Shown here: piece by piece, positions 16,471-25,764 of the stretch
How positions within the stretch are numbered: position 1 is the stretch's first letter
How the letters are laid out: each line of letters opens with the position of its first letter
Source: Bacteroides sp. ET71
GTDB lineage: Bacteria; Bacteroidota; Bacteroidia; Bacteroidales; Bacteroidaceae
Direction: 5' to 3'
NCBI RefSeq assembly: GCF_023336905.1
Contig: NZ_JAMBLS010000021.1
Location: 1 to 60,145 of the forward strand
DNA length: 60,145 nucleotides
Position numbers and translations under genes: made by a program
Notes under the pieces: model-generated
The model's database searches: none
Told to the model about the DNA's origin: nothing
The model's input: only the letters and a program-made list of their open reading frames with translations

Positions 16471-16983
16471 TTATCTAATTGTTAGGCTCATTGTTGTTAT
16501 ACATTGTTTAATTATAGATAAATCGTGAATATCCTTCTCTCTTAAATCGTAGCCCGAATGGAATACTTGTTGCCCTTTTGCAGAAATGCAAGGGATGCTT
16601 CTGCCTTCAAAGACTGCTGTTCCAAAATAGTCCGGTTGAAATTCATACCAGCCTCCATCCAAGTCGGCTTGTTTGGAAGTGCCGTCCGCATTCAAGACAA
16701 AAGGATGGATATCAATATAGCCTAATTCTTTGCTATACAGTTCCATACGGGTGGGCAACCAATTTGTTTCAATTTGATATCCTCTCTCCTGCAAAAGATC
16801 AAGGAGTTGGTCTGTATAATTGGCATCAAAATCAATGTCAATATCTCTATGCAAGCGGGTTTGCTGTCCGTACAAGACATCCACTCCCCAGCCTCCATCC
16901 AACCAAAACTGCATGTCCAGGCTTTCCAACAAGTCCAAAACTTGAAATAACTCTGTAATCGTAGTGTGTTCTTTCTTTGTCAT
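16471..16983 (-). CDS. lnu(AN2): Lincosamide nucleotidyltransferase, Lnu(AN2) type
   Basis: A 170-residue nucleotidyltransferase that adenylylates lincomycin/clindamycin. The signature is near residue 28: FWLDGGWGVDVL followed by RLHRDIDIDFD, with the metal-binding Asp pair. Length is as expected for the LnuA/LinA(N2) class. It lies 24 bp downstream of the mef gene on the same strand, the order known from NBU2 (mefE(N2), linA(N2)). Lower GC than the mobilisation module suggests the resistance genes were acquired separately. Confidence 0.92.
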   Translation of the reverse strand: MTKKEHTTITELFQVLDLLESLDMQFWLDGGWGVDVLYGQQTRLHRDIDIDFDANYTDQLLDLLQERGYQIETNWLPTRMELYSKELGYIDIHPFVLNADGTSKQADLDGGWYEFQPDYFGTAVFEGRSIPCISAKGQQVFHSGYDLREKDIHDLSIIKQCITTMSLTIR

Positions 16984-17007
16984 ATAATAATTCTTTAATA
17001 AATAATA

Positions 17008-18213
17008 CTATGCGTAATTATCCAACTGCTTGATTGAAGAAATAAAATTTGCACCCACTCCAATCAGAAAGATAACCCATCCGCTGATCATAAAGACGGA
17101 TGTGATACCCCATGCTTCCACCCAATATCCTGAAGCTACGATACCCAGCATTGATGGAAAGGTACTCAAACTAAAGATGAGAGAAAAAGTCCGTCCAAGC
17201 ATGTCCGAAGCCAAGTTCTGCTGAATAATAGCGATGAAAAGCGCATGGTAAATGGAATAGGCTATGCCTCCTGTAAATGTTAGGCAAACAAAACCTATAA
17301 ATGCGCTTGATGGTAAATAACTGGCGCTAATCAGATACAATCCCAATATCACATAAGCCGTATGCATCACTAATGTTTGCTTGCTTTTCAAAGCCTTACA
17401 GGCAAGTACTAAACCGCCCAACAATGCCCCTGAGCCCCAACCCATTTCCACAACTCCCATTTGCAAAATGTTTCCGTTGAAATGCAGAAGCGTCATAAAA
17501 GGAAATAACGTAAAAACAGGCATAAGGACAAAAGTCACCAGCGTAAAGCATACGAATAAAGGCAAAATGCCCATTGTACGCCGCAAGGTATGCCAACATT
17601 CCGTCAGTTCTTTTTTGAAATCTGGAAGAACTTTCGTTTTTTGAAGAGAAGGAATCTGGACACAAAGTAAGGTCAGACAAGCAGCAACAGCTCCGATCAC
17701 ATCTATGAGCAGAATATACTGTATGGGAAGCCAAACAACGAGGCTTGCCCCTACAACGGGAGCTATCACCTCACTGAAGGATTGAATGGAATGGTACAAA
17801 CCTGATACCCTGACAAGATGGTGCTTGGGAACCAGTAGAGGGATGCTTGCCTGTAAAGCAGGTGCATGAAACGTACTGCCTATTGAACGACAAGCAGTCA
17901 ATAGATAAAAAAAAGAAAGGTCTTTATAACCCTTGGTTATCACAATAAAAAGACATAGGGTACAGAACGCGATGAACAAGTCCGAATAAAACATCGTTTT
18001 CTTTCGATTCCATCTGTCAACATAGACCCCGGCAAACAAGCCTAATACAAATTGTGGTAAAAATCCAGCTAAAATAGCCAGAGATAAAGCTGTCGGGGAT
18101 TTAAATTCGTTGCTAATCCAAAAAATAATGGAGAAGCCAACAATCGTACTTGTTAAAATAGATATGAGTTGGCCTATTCCTATCACGGCCAAAGTTGATT
18201 TCCAATGATTCAT
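17008..18213 (-). CDS. mef(En2): MFS efflux protein, Mef(En2) type
   Basis: A 401-residue major facilitator with about 12 membrane segments. The loop between segments 2 and 3 carries GLFAGVYVDRWNRKKTMFYSDL, the MFS signature as in Mef macrolide efflux pumps. Proton-driven export of macrolides is the family function; resistance conferred in Bacteroides is reported to be modest. It starts the mef-lnu-acetyltransferase unit at the right end of the NBU2-type element. Confidence 0.9.
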   Translation of the reverse strand: MNHWKSTLAVIGIGQLISILTSTIVGFSIIFWISNEFKSPTALSLAILAGFLPQFVLGLFAGVYVDRWNRKKTMFYSDLFIAFCTLCLFIVITKGYKDLSFFYLLTACRSIGSTFHAPALQASIPLLVPKHHLVRVSGLYHSIQSFSEVIAPVVGASLVVWLPIQYILLIDVIGAVAACLTLLCVQIPSLQKTKVLPDFKKELTECWHTLRRTMGILPLFVCFTLVTFVLMPVFTLFPFMTLLHFNGNILQMGVVEMGWGSGALLGGLVLACKALKSKQTLVMHTAYVILGLYLISASYLPSSAFIGFVCLTFTGGIAYSIYHALFIAIIQQNLASDMLGRTFSLIFSLSTFPSMLGIVASGYWVEAWGITSVFMISGWVIFLIGVGANFISSIKQLDNYA

Positions 18214-18539
18214 TGTGCTAATATTTCATGCGTTTATAGATAAGTACTTTCGTACATTAAGCAAAACGAAATTCTATCCACACAAAAAACTTGTATTATA
18301 ATCCACTCCTGACGTTGGAATACAATAACAAATACTTTCAGGACGATGTAAAGTCCTGAAAAATCAAACTGAATGGATAGATAAATATTAGTCTTTTCTC
18401 ATCGGATTCTTTTAATATCGCTACTCTTTTATTATGTAGTGGTTGTATTATCTTAAATAAAACAAAAACACCCGACTTTACATTCTTGGGTGTAAAACTG
18501 GGTGTTTGTTTTGCAATTTGCTGATTTTCAGCGTTTGTT
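18214..18539. other. Right end of the NBU2-type element, non-coding
   Basis: This 326-bp stretch between mef and attR holds no convincing gene. It contains ttgggtgta (18486-18494), ctgggtgtt (18499-18507) and an inverted aacaccc (18467-18473), matching motifs at the left end, and probably the mef promoter near 18230-18300. Confidence 0.7.
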
Positions 18540-18552
18540 GCGGAGAGAGAGG
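18540..18552. repeat. attR core of the NBU2-type element
   Basis: Second copy of gcggagagagagg, here forming the 3' end of the intact tRNA-Ser gene. Insertion at this point regenerates the acceptor stem. Confidence 0.9.
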
Positions 18553-18625
18553 GATTCGAACCCCCGGTGCCTCTCAGCACGGCGGTTTTCAAGACCGCTG
18601 TAATCGACCACTCTACCATCTCTCC
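18541..18625 (-). tRNA. tRNA-Ser(UGA)
   Basis: Reads on the minus strand from GGAGAGA (5' acceptor strand, ending at 18625) to TCTCTCC plus discriminator G (18541). The anticodon loop is CTTGAAA between GCGGT and ACCGC, giving anticodon UGA. There is a long variable arm (class II) and the T-loop GTTCGAATC. 85 nt, without an encoded CCA. Its 3' end is the insertion site of the NBU2-type element. Confidence 0.97.
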
Positions 18626-18667
18626 ATCGTTATTATAGAACGTGCCTTCTATTTTCTAAAAGCGCTG

Positions 18668-18698
18668 CAAAGGTACAACTTATTTTTAATTCTGCAAA
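18668..18698 (-). promoter_or_regulatory. Promoter of tRNA-Ser
   Basis: On the minus strand TTTG (18695-18698), 19 nt, then TACCTTTG (18668-18675), an exact match to the Bacteroides -33/-7 pattern, 43 nt before the tRNA 5' end. Confidence 0.75.
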
Positions 18699-18739
18699 TA
18701 AAATATCTATTTTTCCTGAATTAGTCGTATTTTTGCAGC

Positions 18740-21259
18740 ATGATATACCCACAGAATTTCGAACAAAAAATAGGCTTTGACCAAATTAAACTATTAGTGA
18801 AAGGAAAATGCCTGAGTTCACTCGGTGAAGAACGAGTGGAAAATATGGCCTTCTCTAACAATTACAAAGAAATAGAAGTATGGTTAGAACAAGTGAATGA
18901 ATTTGTACACATTTTGCAAGAAAATGATAATTTCCCTTCTCAATACTTTTTCGATTTACGTTCATCACTAAAGCGGATAAAAATAGAAGGAATGTATTTA
19001 GATGAACAAGAGTTATTTGATCTACAACGTTCACTTGAAACAATACGCAATATTGTTTATTTCATATTAAAGGAAAACGAAGATGATGAAACAACAGCCT
19101 CCCACTATCCTTTTCTCAGGCGTTTAGCTTGCGACATAAATGTATTTCCCAATATTATTGCTCAAATCAATAATATCCTTTCTCCTTATGGTAAAATAAA
19201 AGACAATGCATCACCCCAATTGGCACAAATCCGTCGAGAATTAAGTAATATAGTAGGAAATATTTCAAAAACATTGAATTATATCTTGCGAAGTGCACAG
19301 TCTGATGGTATAATAGACAAAGATGTAGCTCCGACCATGCGTGATGGCCGTTTGGTCATACCCGTAGCACCAGCATTAAAACGAAAAATAAAGGGCATCG
19401 TACATGACGAATCTGCCAGCGGAAAAACCGTATTCATAGAACCTGCAGAAGTAGTAGAAGCCAATAATCGCATACGTGAACTAGAAAATGATGAACGACG
19501 CGAAATTATACGCATTCTAACGGATTTCTCAAATCAAATACGCCCTTTTATTTCAGAATTATTGTTGTCATACACTTTTTTAGCTGAAATAGATTTCATA
19601 AGGGCAAAAGCTCTGTTTGCTGAAAGTATACAAGCTATAAAACCATCCATCGAAAACAAGCAAATAATGGATTGGTCAACGGCCATACACCCATTATTAC
19701 AATTATCATTAAATAAACACGGGAGAAAAGTAGTTCCGTTGGACATCGAACTGAACGAAAGACAACGTATCTTAATCATATCAGGCCCCAATGCTGGAGG
19801 GAAATCTGTTTGTTTAAAAACCGTCGGACTACTCCAATATATGCTGCAATGTGGAATGCTTATCCCTATACATGAGAGTAGTCATGCTGGAATCTTCGAA
19901 AACATATTTATTGATATTGGAGATGAACAATCCATAGAAGACGACCTAAGCACCTATTCTTCACACTTAACCAACATGAAAATAATGATAAAGCATTGCA
20001 ACGGGCAAAGCCTTATCTTAATTGATGAATTTGGTGGAGGAACGGAGCCCCAAATAGGTGGAGCCATTGCAGAAGCGATTTTAAAACGTTTCAACCAGAA
20101 AAAAGCATTTGGAGTTATCACTACTCACTACCAAAACCTAAAGCATTTTGCAGAAAATAATGAAGGAGTAGTTAATGGCGCCATGCTTTACGACCGCCAT
20201 CTGATGCAAGCGTTGTTTCAATTGCAAATAGGAAATCCCGGTAGTTCTTTTGCAGTAGAAATTGCCAGAAAAATTGGTTTGCCTGAAGATGTAATAGCTG
20301 ATGCAGCCGAGATTGTGGGTCAAGATTATATCAATGCAGATAAATATTTGCAAGACATTGTTCGAGATAAGCGTTATTGGGAAAATAAGAGACAAGCCAT
20401 CCGGCAACGGGAGAAACTAATGAACGAAACAATAGAGCATTATCAACGGACAATAGAAGACATGCAAAAATCGCGCAAAGAGATTTTGGGACAAGCTAAA
20501 GAAAAAGCAGAACAATTAATACAAGAAAGTAATGCCCGCATAGAAAACACCATACGAACCATTAAAGAATCACAAGCCGAAAAAGAGAAAACAAAGCAAG
20601 CCCGCCAAGAATTGAAAGATTTCCGGCAATCTCTTGAAGAACTTGAGCATAAAGAAGAGGAAGAAAAGATTATCCGTAAAATGGAACGCTTGCGCGAACG
20701 ACAAAGCCGCAAGCAAAGAAAGGAAAGGACGGCTCTTCCGAACACTAACCAAACACCTTCTAATGAGAATACAAAAAACAACCAAGCTGCCAATATTATG
20801 CCTGGCAGTTATGTAAAACTAAAGGGACAGGACATTATAGGACAAGTATTGGAGATAAAAGGGAAAAACGCGATAACCGTTTTCGGAAACATAAAAACCA
20901 CCGTTTCAATAGAACGACTCGTGTTTTCTCCTACACAGCCCAAAGCAGCAGCTCTCTCAACCCCAACGACCTTCATCAGTACACAAACGCAAGACAGTAT
21001 GCATGAAAAAAGGCTACATTTTAAGCAAGACATTGACGTACGAGGCATGCGTGGTGATGAAGCTCTTCAAGCAGTAACCTATTTTATAGACGATGCCATC
21101 CTTGTAGGCATACCCCGTGTACGTATTTTGCACGGAACAGGAACAGGCATTTTACGTACCCTCATACGACAATACCTTCAAACCGTCCCAGAGGTACGAA
21201 ATTTTGCAGACGAGCATGTACAATTTGGAGGAGCTGGCATTACAGTAGTCGACCTATAA
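18740..21259 (+). CDS. mutS2: Endonuclease MutS2
   Basis: An 839-residue MutS2-family protein. Order: core/lever helices (1-300), MutS-type ABC ATPase with Walker A GPNAGGKS near residue 350 and Walker B LILIDEFGGGTEP near 430, a long coiled-coil clamp (~530-670), a KOW-like linker around 690, and a C-terminal Smr nuclease domain (IDVRGMRGDEALQ..., HGTGTGILRTLI). MutS2 acts on recombination intermediates and, in some bacteria, on collided ribosomes. The start codon lies 4 nt after a TATTTTTG box, so the leader is very short or the true promoter lies further upstream. Divergent from tRNA-Ser. Confidence 0.95.
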   Translation: MIYPQNFEQKIGFDQIKLLVKGKCLSSLGEERVENMAFSNNYKEIEVWLEQVNEFVHILQENDNFPSQYFFDLRSSLKRIKIEGMYLDEQELFDLQRSLETIRNIVYFILKENEDDETTASHYPFLRRLACDINVFPNIIAQINNILSPYGKIKDNASPQLAQIRRELSNIVGNISKTLNYILRSAQSDGIIDKDVAPTMRDGRLVIPVAPALKRKIKGIVHDESASGKTVFIEPAEVVEANNRIRELENDERREIIRILTDFSNQIRPFISELLLSYTFLAEIDFIRAKALFAESIQAIKPSIENKQIMDWSTAIHPLLQLSLNKHGRKVVPLDIELNERQRILIISGPNAGGKSVCLKTVGLLQYMLQCGMLIPIHESSHAGIFENIFIDIGDEQSIEDDLSTYSSHLTNMKIMIKHCNGQSLILIDEFGGGTEPQIGGAIAEAILKRFNQKKAFGVITTHYQNLKHFAENNEGVVNGAMLYDRHLMQALFQLQIGNPGSSFAVEIARKIGLPEDVIADAAEIVGQDYINADKYLQDIVRDKRYWENKRQAIRQREKLMNETIEHYQRTIEDMQKSRKEILGQAKEKAEQLIQESNARIENTIRTIKESQAEKEKTKQARQELKDFRQSLEELEHKEEEEKIIRKMERLRERQSRKQRKERTALPNTNQTPSNENTKNNQAANIMPGSYVKLKGQDIIGQVLEIKGKNAITVFGNIKTTVSIERLVFSPTQPKAAALSTPTTFISTQTQDSMHEKRLHFKQDIDVRGMRGDEALQAVTYFIDDAILVGIPRVRILHGTGTGILRTLIRQYLQTVPEVRNFADEHVQFGGAGITVVDL

Positions 21260-21349
21260 GAAAATCGTACCCACTAGCCAAACATAAAACACATATTCAA
21301 TGTTTAATCAAAAGAATCAATATACAACCATCACTTTAAACAAAATGTC

Positions 21350-22561
21350 ATGAAATCAATCAAAGAACTCTATCGTATTGGTACCGGGCCCTCTAGCAGC
21401 CATACAATGGGTCCGCGCAAGGCTGCACAAATTTTTCTAGGGCGCCACCCCGAGGCAACATCGTTTCGTGTCACTCTCTATGGAAGTTTAGCTGCTACGG
21501 GTAAAGGGCACATGACTAATACAGCCATTATTGAAACGTTACAGCCTACAGCTCCCGTAGAAATCATCTGGGAACCTAAGATTTTCCTCTCTTTTCATCC
21601 TAACGGAATGAAATTCGAATCACTAAACGCAGATGGTCAATCCACTGACTCATGGACCGTATTCAGCATTGGAGGGGGGGCTTTAGCAGAAGAGAATGAT
21701 GGCGATTCTTCCATCAATACACCTGAAATATATGAGATGAGCCACATGACAGAAATCTTACAGTGGTGTGAACGTACAGGAAAAAGCTATTGGGAATATG
21801 TGAAAGAGTGTGAAGACAGCGATATTTGGGACTATCTGAACGAAGTATGGAAAACAATGCAGAAATCTGTGGAAAGAGGATTGGAAGCAGAAGGAGTTTT
21901 ACCGGGTCCACTCAATCTTCGACGTAAAGCTTCTATGTATTACATCAAAGCCTGCGGATACAAACAATCATTACAATCAAGAGGACTGGTATTTTCTTAC
22001 GCATTGGCCGTTAGCGAAGAAAATGCTTCAGGAGGAGTCATCGTTACAGCTCCAACCTGCGGTTCATGCGGTGTAATGCCAGCCGTACTTTATCACCTGG
22101 CCAAGAGTCGTGGTTTCAGCGACATACGTATTCTGCGTGCCCTTGCGACTTCCGGTCTCATAGGAAACGTTGTCAAGACCAATGCCTCTATCTCCGGTGC
22201 CGAAGCCGGATGTCAAGCAGAAGTTGGTGTAGCCTGTTCAATGGCATCTGCTGCAGCCAACCAGTTATTTGGAGGGACACCTGCACAAATAGAATATGCT
22301 GCCGAAATGGGATTGGAACACCATTTAGGAATGACATGTGATCCGGTCTGTGGTTTAGTGCAAATTCCCTGTATTGAACGCAACGCATATGCTGCAGCAC
22401 GAGCATTAGATGCTAACTTGTATGCCTCATTTACAGACGGGATGCACCGCGTTTCATTCGACCGCGTTATAGAAGTCATGAAGGAAACCGGTAATGACCT
22501 TCCTTCACTTTATAAAGAAACCAGCGAAGGAGGATTGGCCAAAGATTATCATCCCATGTAA
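21350..22561 (+). CDS. sdaA: L-serine ammonia-lyase, single-chain iron-sulfur type
   Basis: A 403-residue enzyme converting L-serine to pyruvate and ammonia. The N-terminal beta domain starts SIKELYRIGTGPSSSHTMGP, the conserved SSSHT motif. The C-terminal alpha domain has cysteines for the [4Fe-4S] cluster in TCGSCG, around GMTCDPVCGLVQIPC. Both domains are fused in one chain, as usual in Bacteroidetes. It follows mutS2 on the same strand after 90 bp. Confidence 0.93.
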   Translation: MKSIKELYRIGTGPSSSHTMGPRKAAQIFLGRHPEATSFRVTLYGSLAATGKGHMTNTAIIETLQPTAPVEIIWEPKIFLSFHPNGMKFESLNADGQSTDSWTVFSIGGGALAEENDGDSSINTPEIYEMSHMTEILQWCERTGKSYWEYVKECEDSDIWDYLNEVWKTMQKSVERGLEAEGVLPGPLNLRRKASMYYIKACGYKQSLQSRGLVFSYALAVSEENASGGVIVTAPTCGSCGVMPAVLYHLAKSRGFSDIRILRALATSGLIGNVVKTNASISGAEAGCQAEVGVACSMASAAANQLFGGTPAQIEYAAEMGLEHHLGMTCDPVCGLVQIPCIERNAYAAARALDANLYASFTDGMHRVSFDRVIEVMKETGNDLPSLYKETSEGGLAKDYHPM

Positions 22562-22570
22562 ATATAAATG

Positions 22571-23011
22571 TCAATTATCTACTTCTATCACTTCTCCTGC
22601 AGCGCTAAAAGTTATAGACCAATCATTGTTCAAATCAACCTCCATTTCCCGGTGCTTTCGTTCTATCTTCACAACATAAGCATCGGGAAATGTATTTTTC
22701 AAATAACGGGACACATAATCTGGTATCAATTCAACAGGGACCGGTGTATCATTGCAATCCACTTCCAACCAATAGCCTTCATGATCGAAATCTATTTCTG
22801 TTCTATCGGTCAACAATACTTCATACTTTACAGTCCGAAACAGTTCGCTTTCTATCTTGATATGCGACACGTGGGTATTGGGAAAATAAGAGCTGATGAA
22901 CTTTCGTGCTGCTGCCGGCAGTTTTTTGGCATCGTGTGTAATGACATCACCCGCACAAGCCGACTGAGAAACAGCAATCACTAATATGAAAAGGTATAGA
23001 AGCTTTCTCAT
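22571..23011 (-). CDS. Secreted PepSY-like protein
   Basis: A 146-residue protein with an N-terminal signal (LLYLFILVIAVSQSACAG) and two repeats of the PepSY-like/BLIP-like fold common in Bacteroides: AARKFISSYFPNTHVSHI..., YEVLLTDRTEIDFDHEGYW, then VSRYLKNTFPDAYVVKIE...YEVDL-like end. Periplasmic; function unknown. It is the last gene after the histidine kinase (72-bp gap) on the same strand and may be part of the two-component regulon. Convergent with sdaA, 10 bp apart. Confidence 0.85.
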   Translation of the reverse strand: MRKLLYLFILVIAVSQSACAGDVITHDAKKLPAAARKFISSYFPNTHVSHIKIESELFRTVKYEVLLTDRTEIDFDHEGYWLEVDCNDTPVPVELIPDYVSRYLKNTFPDAYVVKIERKHREMEVDLNNDWSITFSAAGEVIEVDN

Positions 23012-23083
23012 ATGTATATATAATTAGGAACAACTATCATTCGACGGCAAAATACGGAATAGAAATTGGAAGAAAACTGGAAA

Positions 23084-24382
23084 TCATTCCTCGGCCGCAT
23101 TTATTTTATATCCTTTAACCAAACGGAATACGTGCATCCCATTTTGCCATTCATAGCTCAAATCCAATAAAACAGATTGGGCTATGGTGCGGGCAATGGC
23201 CAATCCTAGTCCGTTAGAGTCCTTCTTTCCCTTGACTGAATGATAAAACCTGCGGAATAGTTTCTCTCTGTCCAACGGAGTATCCCCTGAGTTCTTTATC
23301 AATAAAGAATCTTCCGCCGTGATGATGCACAAATCACCCCCATCCACATTATGCAAAAGAGCATTCTTTACTAAATTGGATAGCATGATTTGGGCCAAAG
23401 ATGGGTTGCATTGGATGATAAATGGAGAATCGGACTGCTGTCGTAGCAAATGGACGTGTTTATGTTCATAGATGTCCATCAGGTCTGGCAGAATATGGTC
23501 GATGATTTCATCCACCGATATGTCTTCCACATCGGAGAACTGTCCATTCTCAATGCGAGAAAGCAAAAGAAGGGATTTGTTCAGCTTCACAGCACGGTTT
23601 AAGGTCGTATAAATAGCATCCAGTTCTTTCATCTGTTGCTCTGTCAAGGCTTCGCTCTCGGCCAGCAGTTCTACCTTGCCACGCACAATGGCCAGGGGGG
23701 TCTGCAATTCGTGCGAGGCATTTTCGATGAATTGTTTCTGTTCTTCATAGGCTTTATAACTGCGGTTGGCCATGTCCACGGCAGCATCACTCAGTTGGCG
23801 GAACTCACGTATATGGGTGGGATTGTCTAGAGGGGGGACCGGTTTCCCGGGTTGAAGTTGGTGTAACCAGTCGAGCAAACGTTGAAGCGGACGGAACACG
23901 CCTTTCAAGACCAGCCGGATGCCGATAGAGGTGCATACCAGCAGGAGGAAGAAGAGGATGCTGAGATACCAGAGCATGGCTTCGCGCAGGTCATCGCGTT
24001 CCATGGTAGATATCATCAAGGTAAGTTCGTAGAACTGGCCGTCGGCCATACGGAAGGCTGTCTTCATGGCTCGCACGGGTTCGTATTCTCCTTCCAGTTC
24101 GATGTAATTGAGGGAATCGTAGAAGACTTCGCGGTAGTTCAGTCCTTCGTCTTCGGTGATGGGGCGGAAGCGGTAGACGGACATGAGGTTGCCTTGTGTC
24201 TGGAGGATGGAGGGGTCGTGCAGCACTTCTTTGATGAGCAAGTAGGCGTAGTTTTCGAGCGTGTCGTCGGTTTCATCCACCACTTCGTCGATGACGGCGT
24301 AGTAGAAGAGTATGCCCCACCCTGCCATGAGCAGCACGAAGAGCAAGGATAGTTTGCGGTAGGTATAGTGCAGGAGTTTCAT
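23084..24382 (-). CDS. Sensor histidine kinase
   Basis: A 432-residue membrane kinase. Two membrane segments (about 13-30 and 135-158) flank a periplasmic domain of ~100 residues rich in Asp/Glu near the start. A HAMP-like linker is followed by the H-box FIENASHELQTPLAIVRGK (His near 223), and by N and G boxes in MLSNLVKNALLHN and NGLGLAIAR. The start codon overlaps the stop of the response regulator by 4 bp, so both are made together. The signal sensed is not known. Confidence 0.92.
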   Translation of the reverse strand: MKLLHYTYRKLSLLFVLLMAGWGILFYYAVIDEVVDETDDTLENYAYLLIKEVLHDPSILQTQGNLMSVYRFRPITEDEGLNYREVFYDSLNYIELEGEYEPVRAMKTAFRMADGQFYELTLMISTMERDDLREAMLWYLSILFFLLLVCTSIGIRLVLKGVFRPLQRLLDWLHQLQPGKPVPPLDNPTHIREFRQLSDAAVDMANRSYKAYEEQKQFIENASHELQTPLAIVRGKVELLAESEALTEQQMKELDAIYTTLNRAVKLNKSLLLLSRIENGQFSDVEDISVDEIIDHILPDLMDIYEHKHVHLLRQQSDSPFIIQCNPSLAQIMLSNLVKNALLHNVDGGDLCIITAEDSLLIKNSGDTPLDREKLFRRFYHSVKGKKDSNGLGLAIARTIAQSVLLDLSYEWQNGMHVFRLVKGYKINAAEE

Positions 24383-25056
24383 ACTTCGGAGAGTTTGTAG
24401 CCGAAGCCATAGACGGCTTTCAGTTCGACGGTAGCTCCTGCTTGTTTCAGTTTCTTGCGCAGGTTTTTCACTTGCGAATAGATGAAGTCCAGCGAATCGG
24501 CTTGGTCGATGTTGTCTCCCCAGACGGATTCGGCCAGGCTCATCTTGTTGATGACTCGGTTGGGATTGACGACGAAATAGTACAGCAGGTCGTATTCCTT
24601 GCGGTTCAGCGTCAAGGGCTGGTGATCTACGGTGACGGTATGCTTGTCGGGGTCGAGGGTGAGGTTGCCCAATGAGACGGTCAGGTCGCCTTGTGCCACG
24701 CGGCGGCGGATGAGTGACTTGACGCGGGCGTTCAGCTCGGCCAGGTGGAAGGGTTTGGTCAGGTAGTCGTCGGCGCCGAGTTCGAGTCCGTCGACCTTGT
24801 CATCCAGGGAGTCTTTGGCCGAGATGATTATCACGCTGTCGTTGCGCCGCAGGTGTTTCAGCTCGCGCAGCAGGTCCAATCCGCTTCCTCCGGGCAGCAT
24901 GATGTCCAGCAGGATGCAGTCGTAATCGTAGTCGTTGATTTTGTCCAGGGCCGAGAAGTAATCGGAGGCTGTTTCGACCACGAATTGTTCTTTCTGGAGC
25001 GATGCACGGATGGTCTCGCGCAAGTCTCGCTCATCTTCTACTATCAGTATCTTCAT
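24379..25056 (-). CDS. OmpR-family response regulator
   Basis: A 225-residue regulator. The receiver domain has the acidic pair near the N-terminus (VEDERDL), phosphoacceptor Asp in YDCILLDIMLPGGSG (about residue 51), Thr/Ser in IIISAKD, and Lys in LTKPFH. The C-terminal winged helix (~130-225) is of the OmpR/PhoB type (LNRKEYDLLYYFV...VWGDN). Paired with the downstream kinase. The lipoprotein gene upstream starts the likely operon. Confidence 0.93.
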   Translation of the reverse strand: MKILIVEDERDLRETIRASLQKEQFVVETASDYFSALDKINDYDYDCILLDIMLPGGSGLDLLRELKHLRRNDSVIIISAKDSLDDKVDGLELGADDYLTKPFHLAELNARVKSLIRRRVAQGDLTVSLGNLTLDPDKHTVTVDHQPLTLNRKEYDLLYYFVVNPNRVINKMSLAESVWGDNIDQADSLDFIYSQVKNLRKKLKQAGATVELKAVYGFGYKLSEV

Positions 25057-25119
25057 GGTGCAAAAGAAGGGGGTGATTCTGGAAAATGGCTGGAATCGGG
25101 GTGGTTCCGGTGTCGACTG

Positions 25120-25680
25120 TCAGGGTTCGGCGGGCAGGCTGCTGTCGTCTTCCAGTTGGTCGATTCGTTGCATCGAGACTTTCCCGTCGAAGGTCACGAC
25201 CAGGCGGATGGGGACATAGAGGTCGGACTGTGGGTAGCTGACGCTGGCTGCGAAGACGAGTCCGCCCGTTGAGACGGTGTCATAGACCAGGCCTTCGAGG
25301 AGGCTGTGTTTGAGGAGGCGGTCTTCGACCAGCGAGGCGAAATCGTCTTTGGTAAAGGAGCGGTTCAGGATGATGCGGTTGCCGGTGGAGACGCGCAGGC
25401 GGACGCAGTTGTCGATGAACTCCTGCCCTTCTTGGTTCTTCACCACGGGCAGGGTCTCGTCGGCCGTGCGGAACACGCGGGCTTCATACTCCCGTCCGCC
25501 GAAGCGGATACGGTGGGTCACGTCCGACATGGGCATCCGTTCGGGGGCCAGCCGGGGCTCATCGGTCTTCATCACCACATGCAGTCCGCCGCCGGCCGTT
25601 TCGGTCTTGGGCTTGGAAGAACAGGCTGTGAGCATGCACACAGCCGACAGGCTTAGAAACAGGCTACTGAATATCTTCAT
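25120..25680 (-). CDS. DUF4738 lipoprotein
   Basis: A 186-residue protein with a lipoprotein signal (SLSAVCMLTACSS, Cys near residue 20). The body matches the DUF4738 family of Bacteroides (RFGGREYEARVFRTADE..., LVYDTVSTGGLVFAASVSYPQSD). Function unknown; it is predicted to be envelope-anchored. It lies 63 bp upstream of the response regulator on the same strand and may be a periplasmic accessory to the two-component system. Its 5' region faces the 22-bp repeat array. Confidence 0.85.
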   Translation of the reverse strand: MKIFSSLFLSLSAVCMLTACSSKPKTETAGGGLHVVMKTDEPRLAPERMPMSDVTHRIRFGGREYEARVFRTADETLPVVKNQEGQEFIDNCVRLRVSTGNRIILNRSFTKDDFASLVEDRLLKHSLLEGLVYDTVSTGGLVFAASVSYPQSDLYVPIRLVVTFDGKVSMQRIDQLEDDSSLPAEP

Positions 25681-25764
25681 TGTATTCTTTTTAGTTTACG
25701 AAGACAAAGGAACAAAATAGGAAGGACATATACAAGTATCCGCCCGGAAAACGACATCGAGGCC

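Larger units (their letters stand above)
7279..18552. mobile_element. NBU2-type mobilizable element in tRNA-Ser
   Basis: The 11.27-kb unit is bounded by a 13-bp direct repeat, inserted in the 3' end of a serine tRNA gene, and contains an integrase next to attL, primase, oriT, MobV relaxase and the pair lnu(AN2)/mef(En2). Published NBU2 is about 11.1 kb, integrates in tRNA-Ser and carries linA(N2) and mefE(N2), so the match in size, target and cargo is close. It lacks its own mating apparatus and is known to be mobilised by helper conjugative transposons; an IntDOT-like element lies directly beside it here. Confidence 0.93.
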
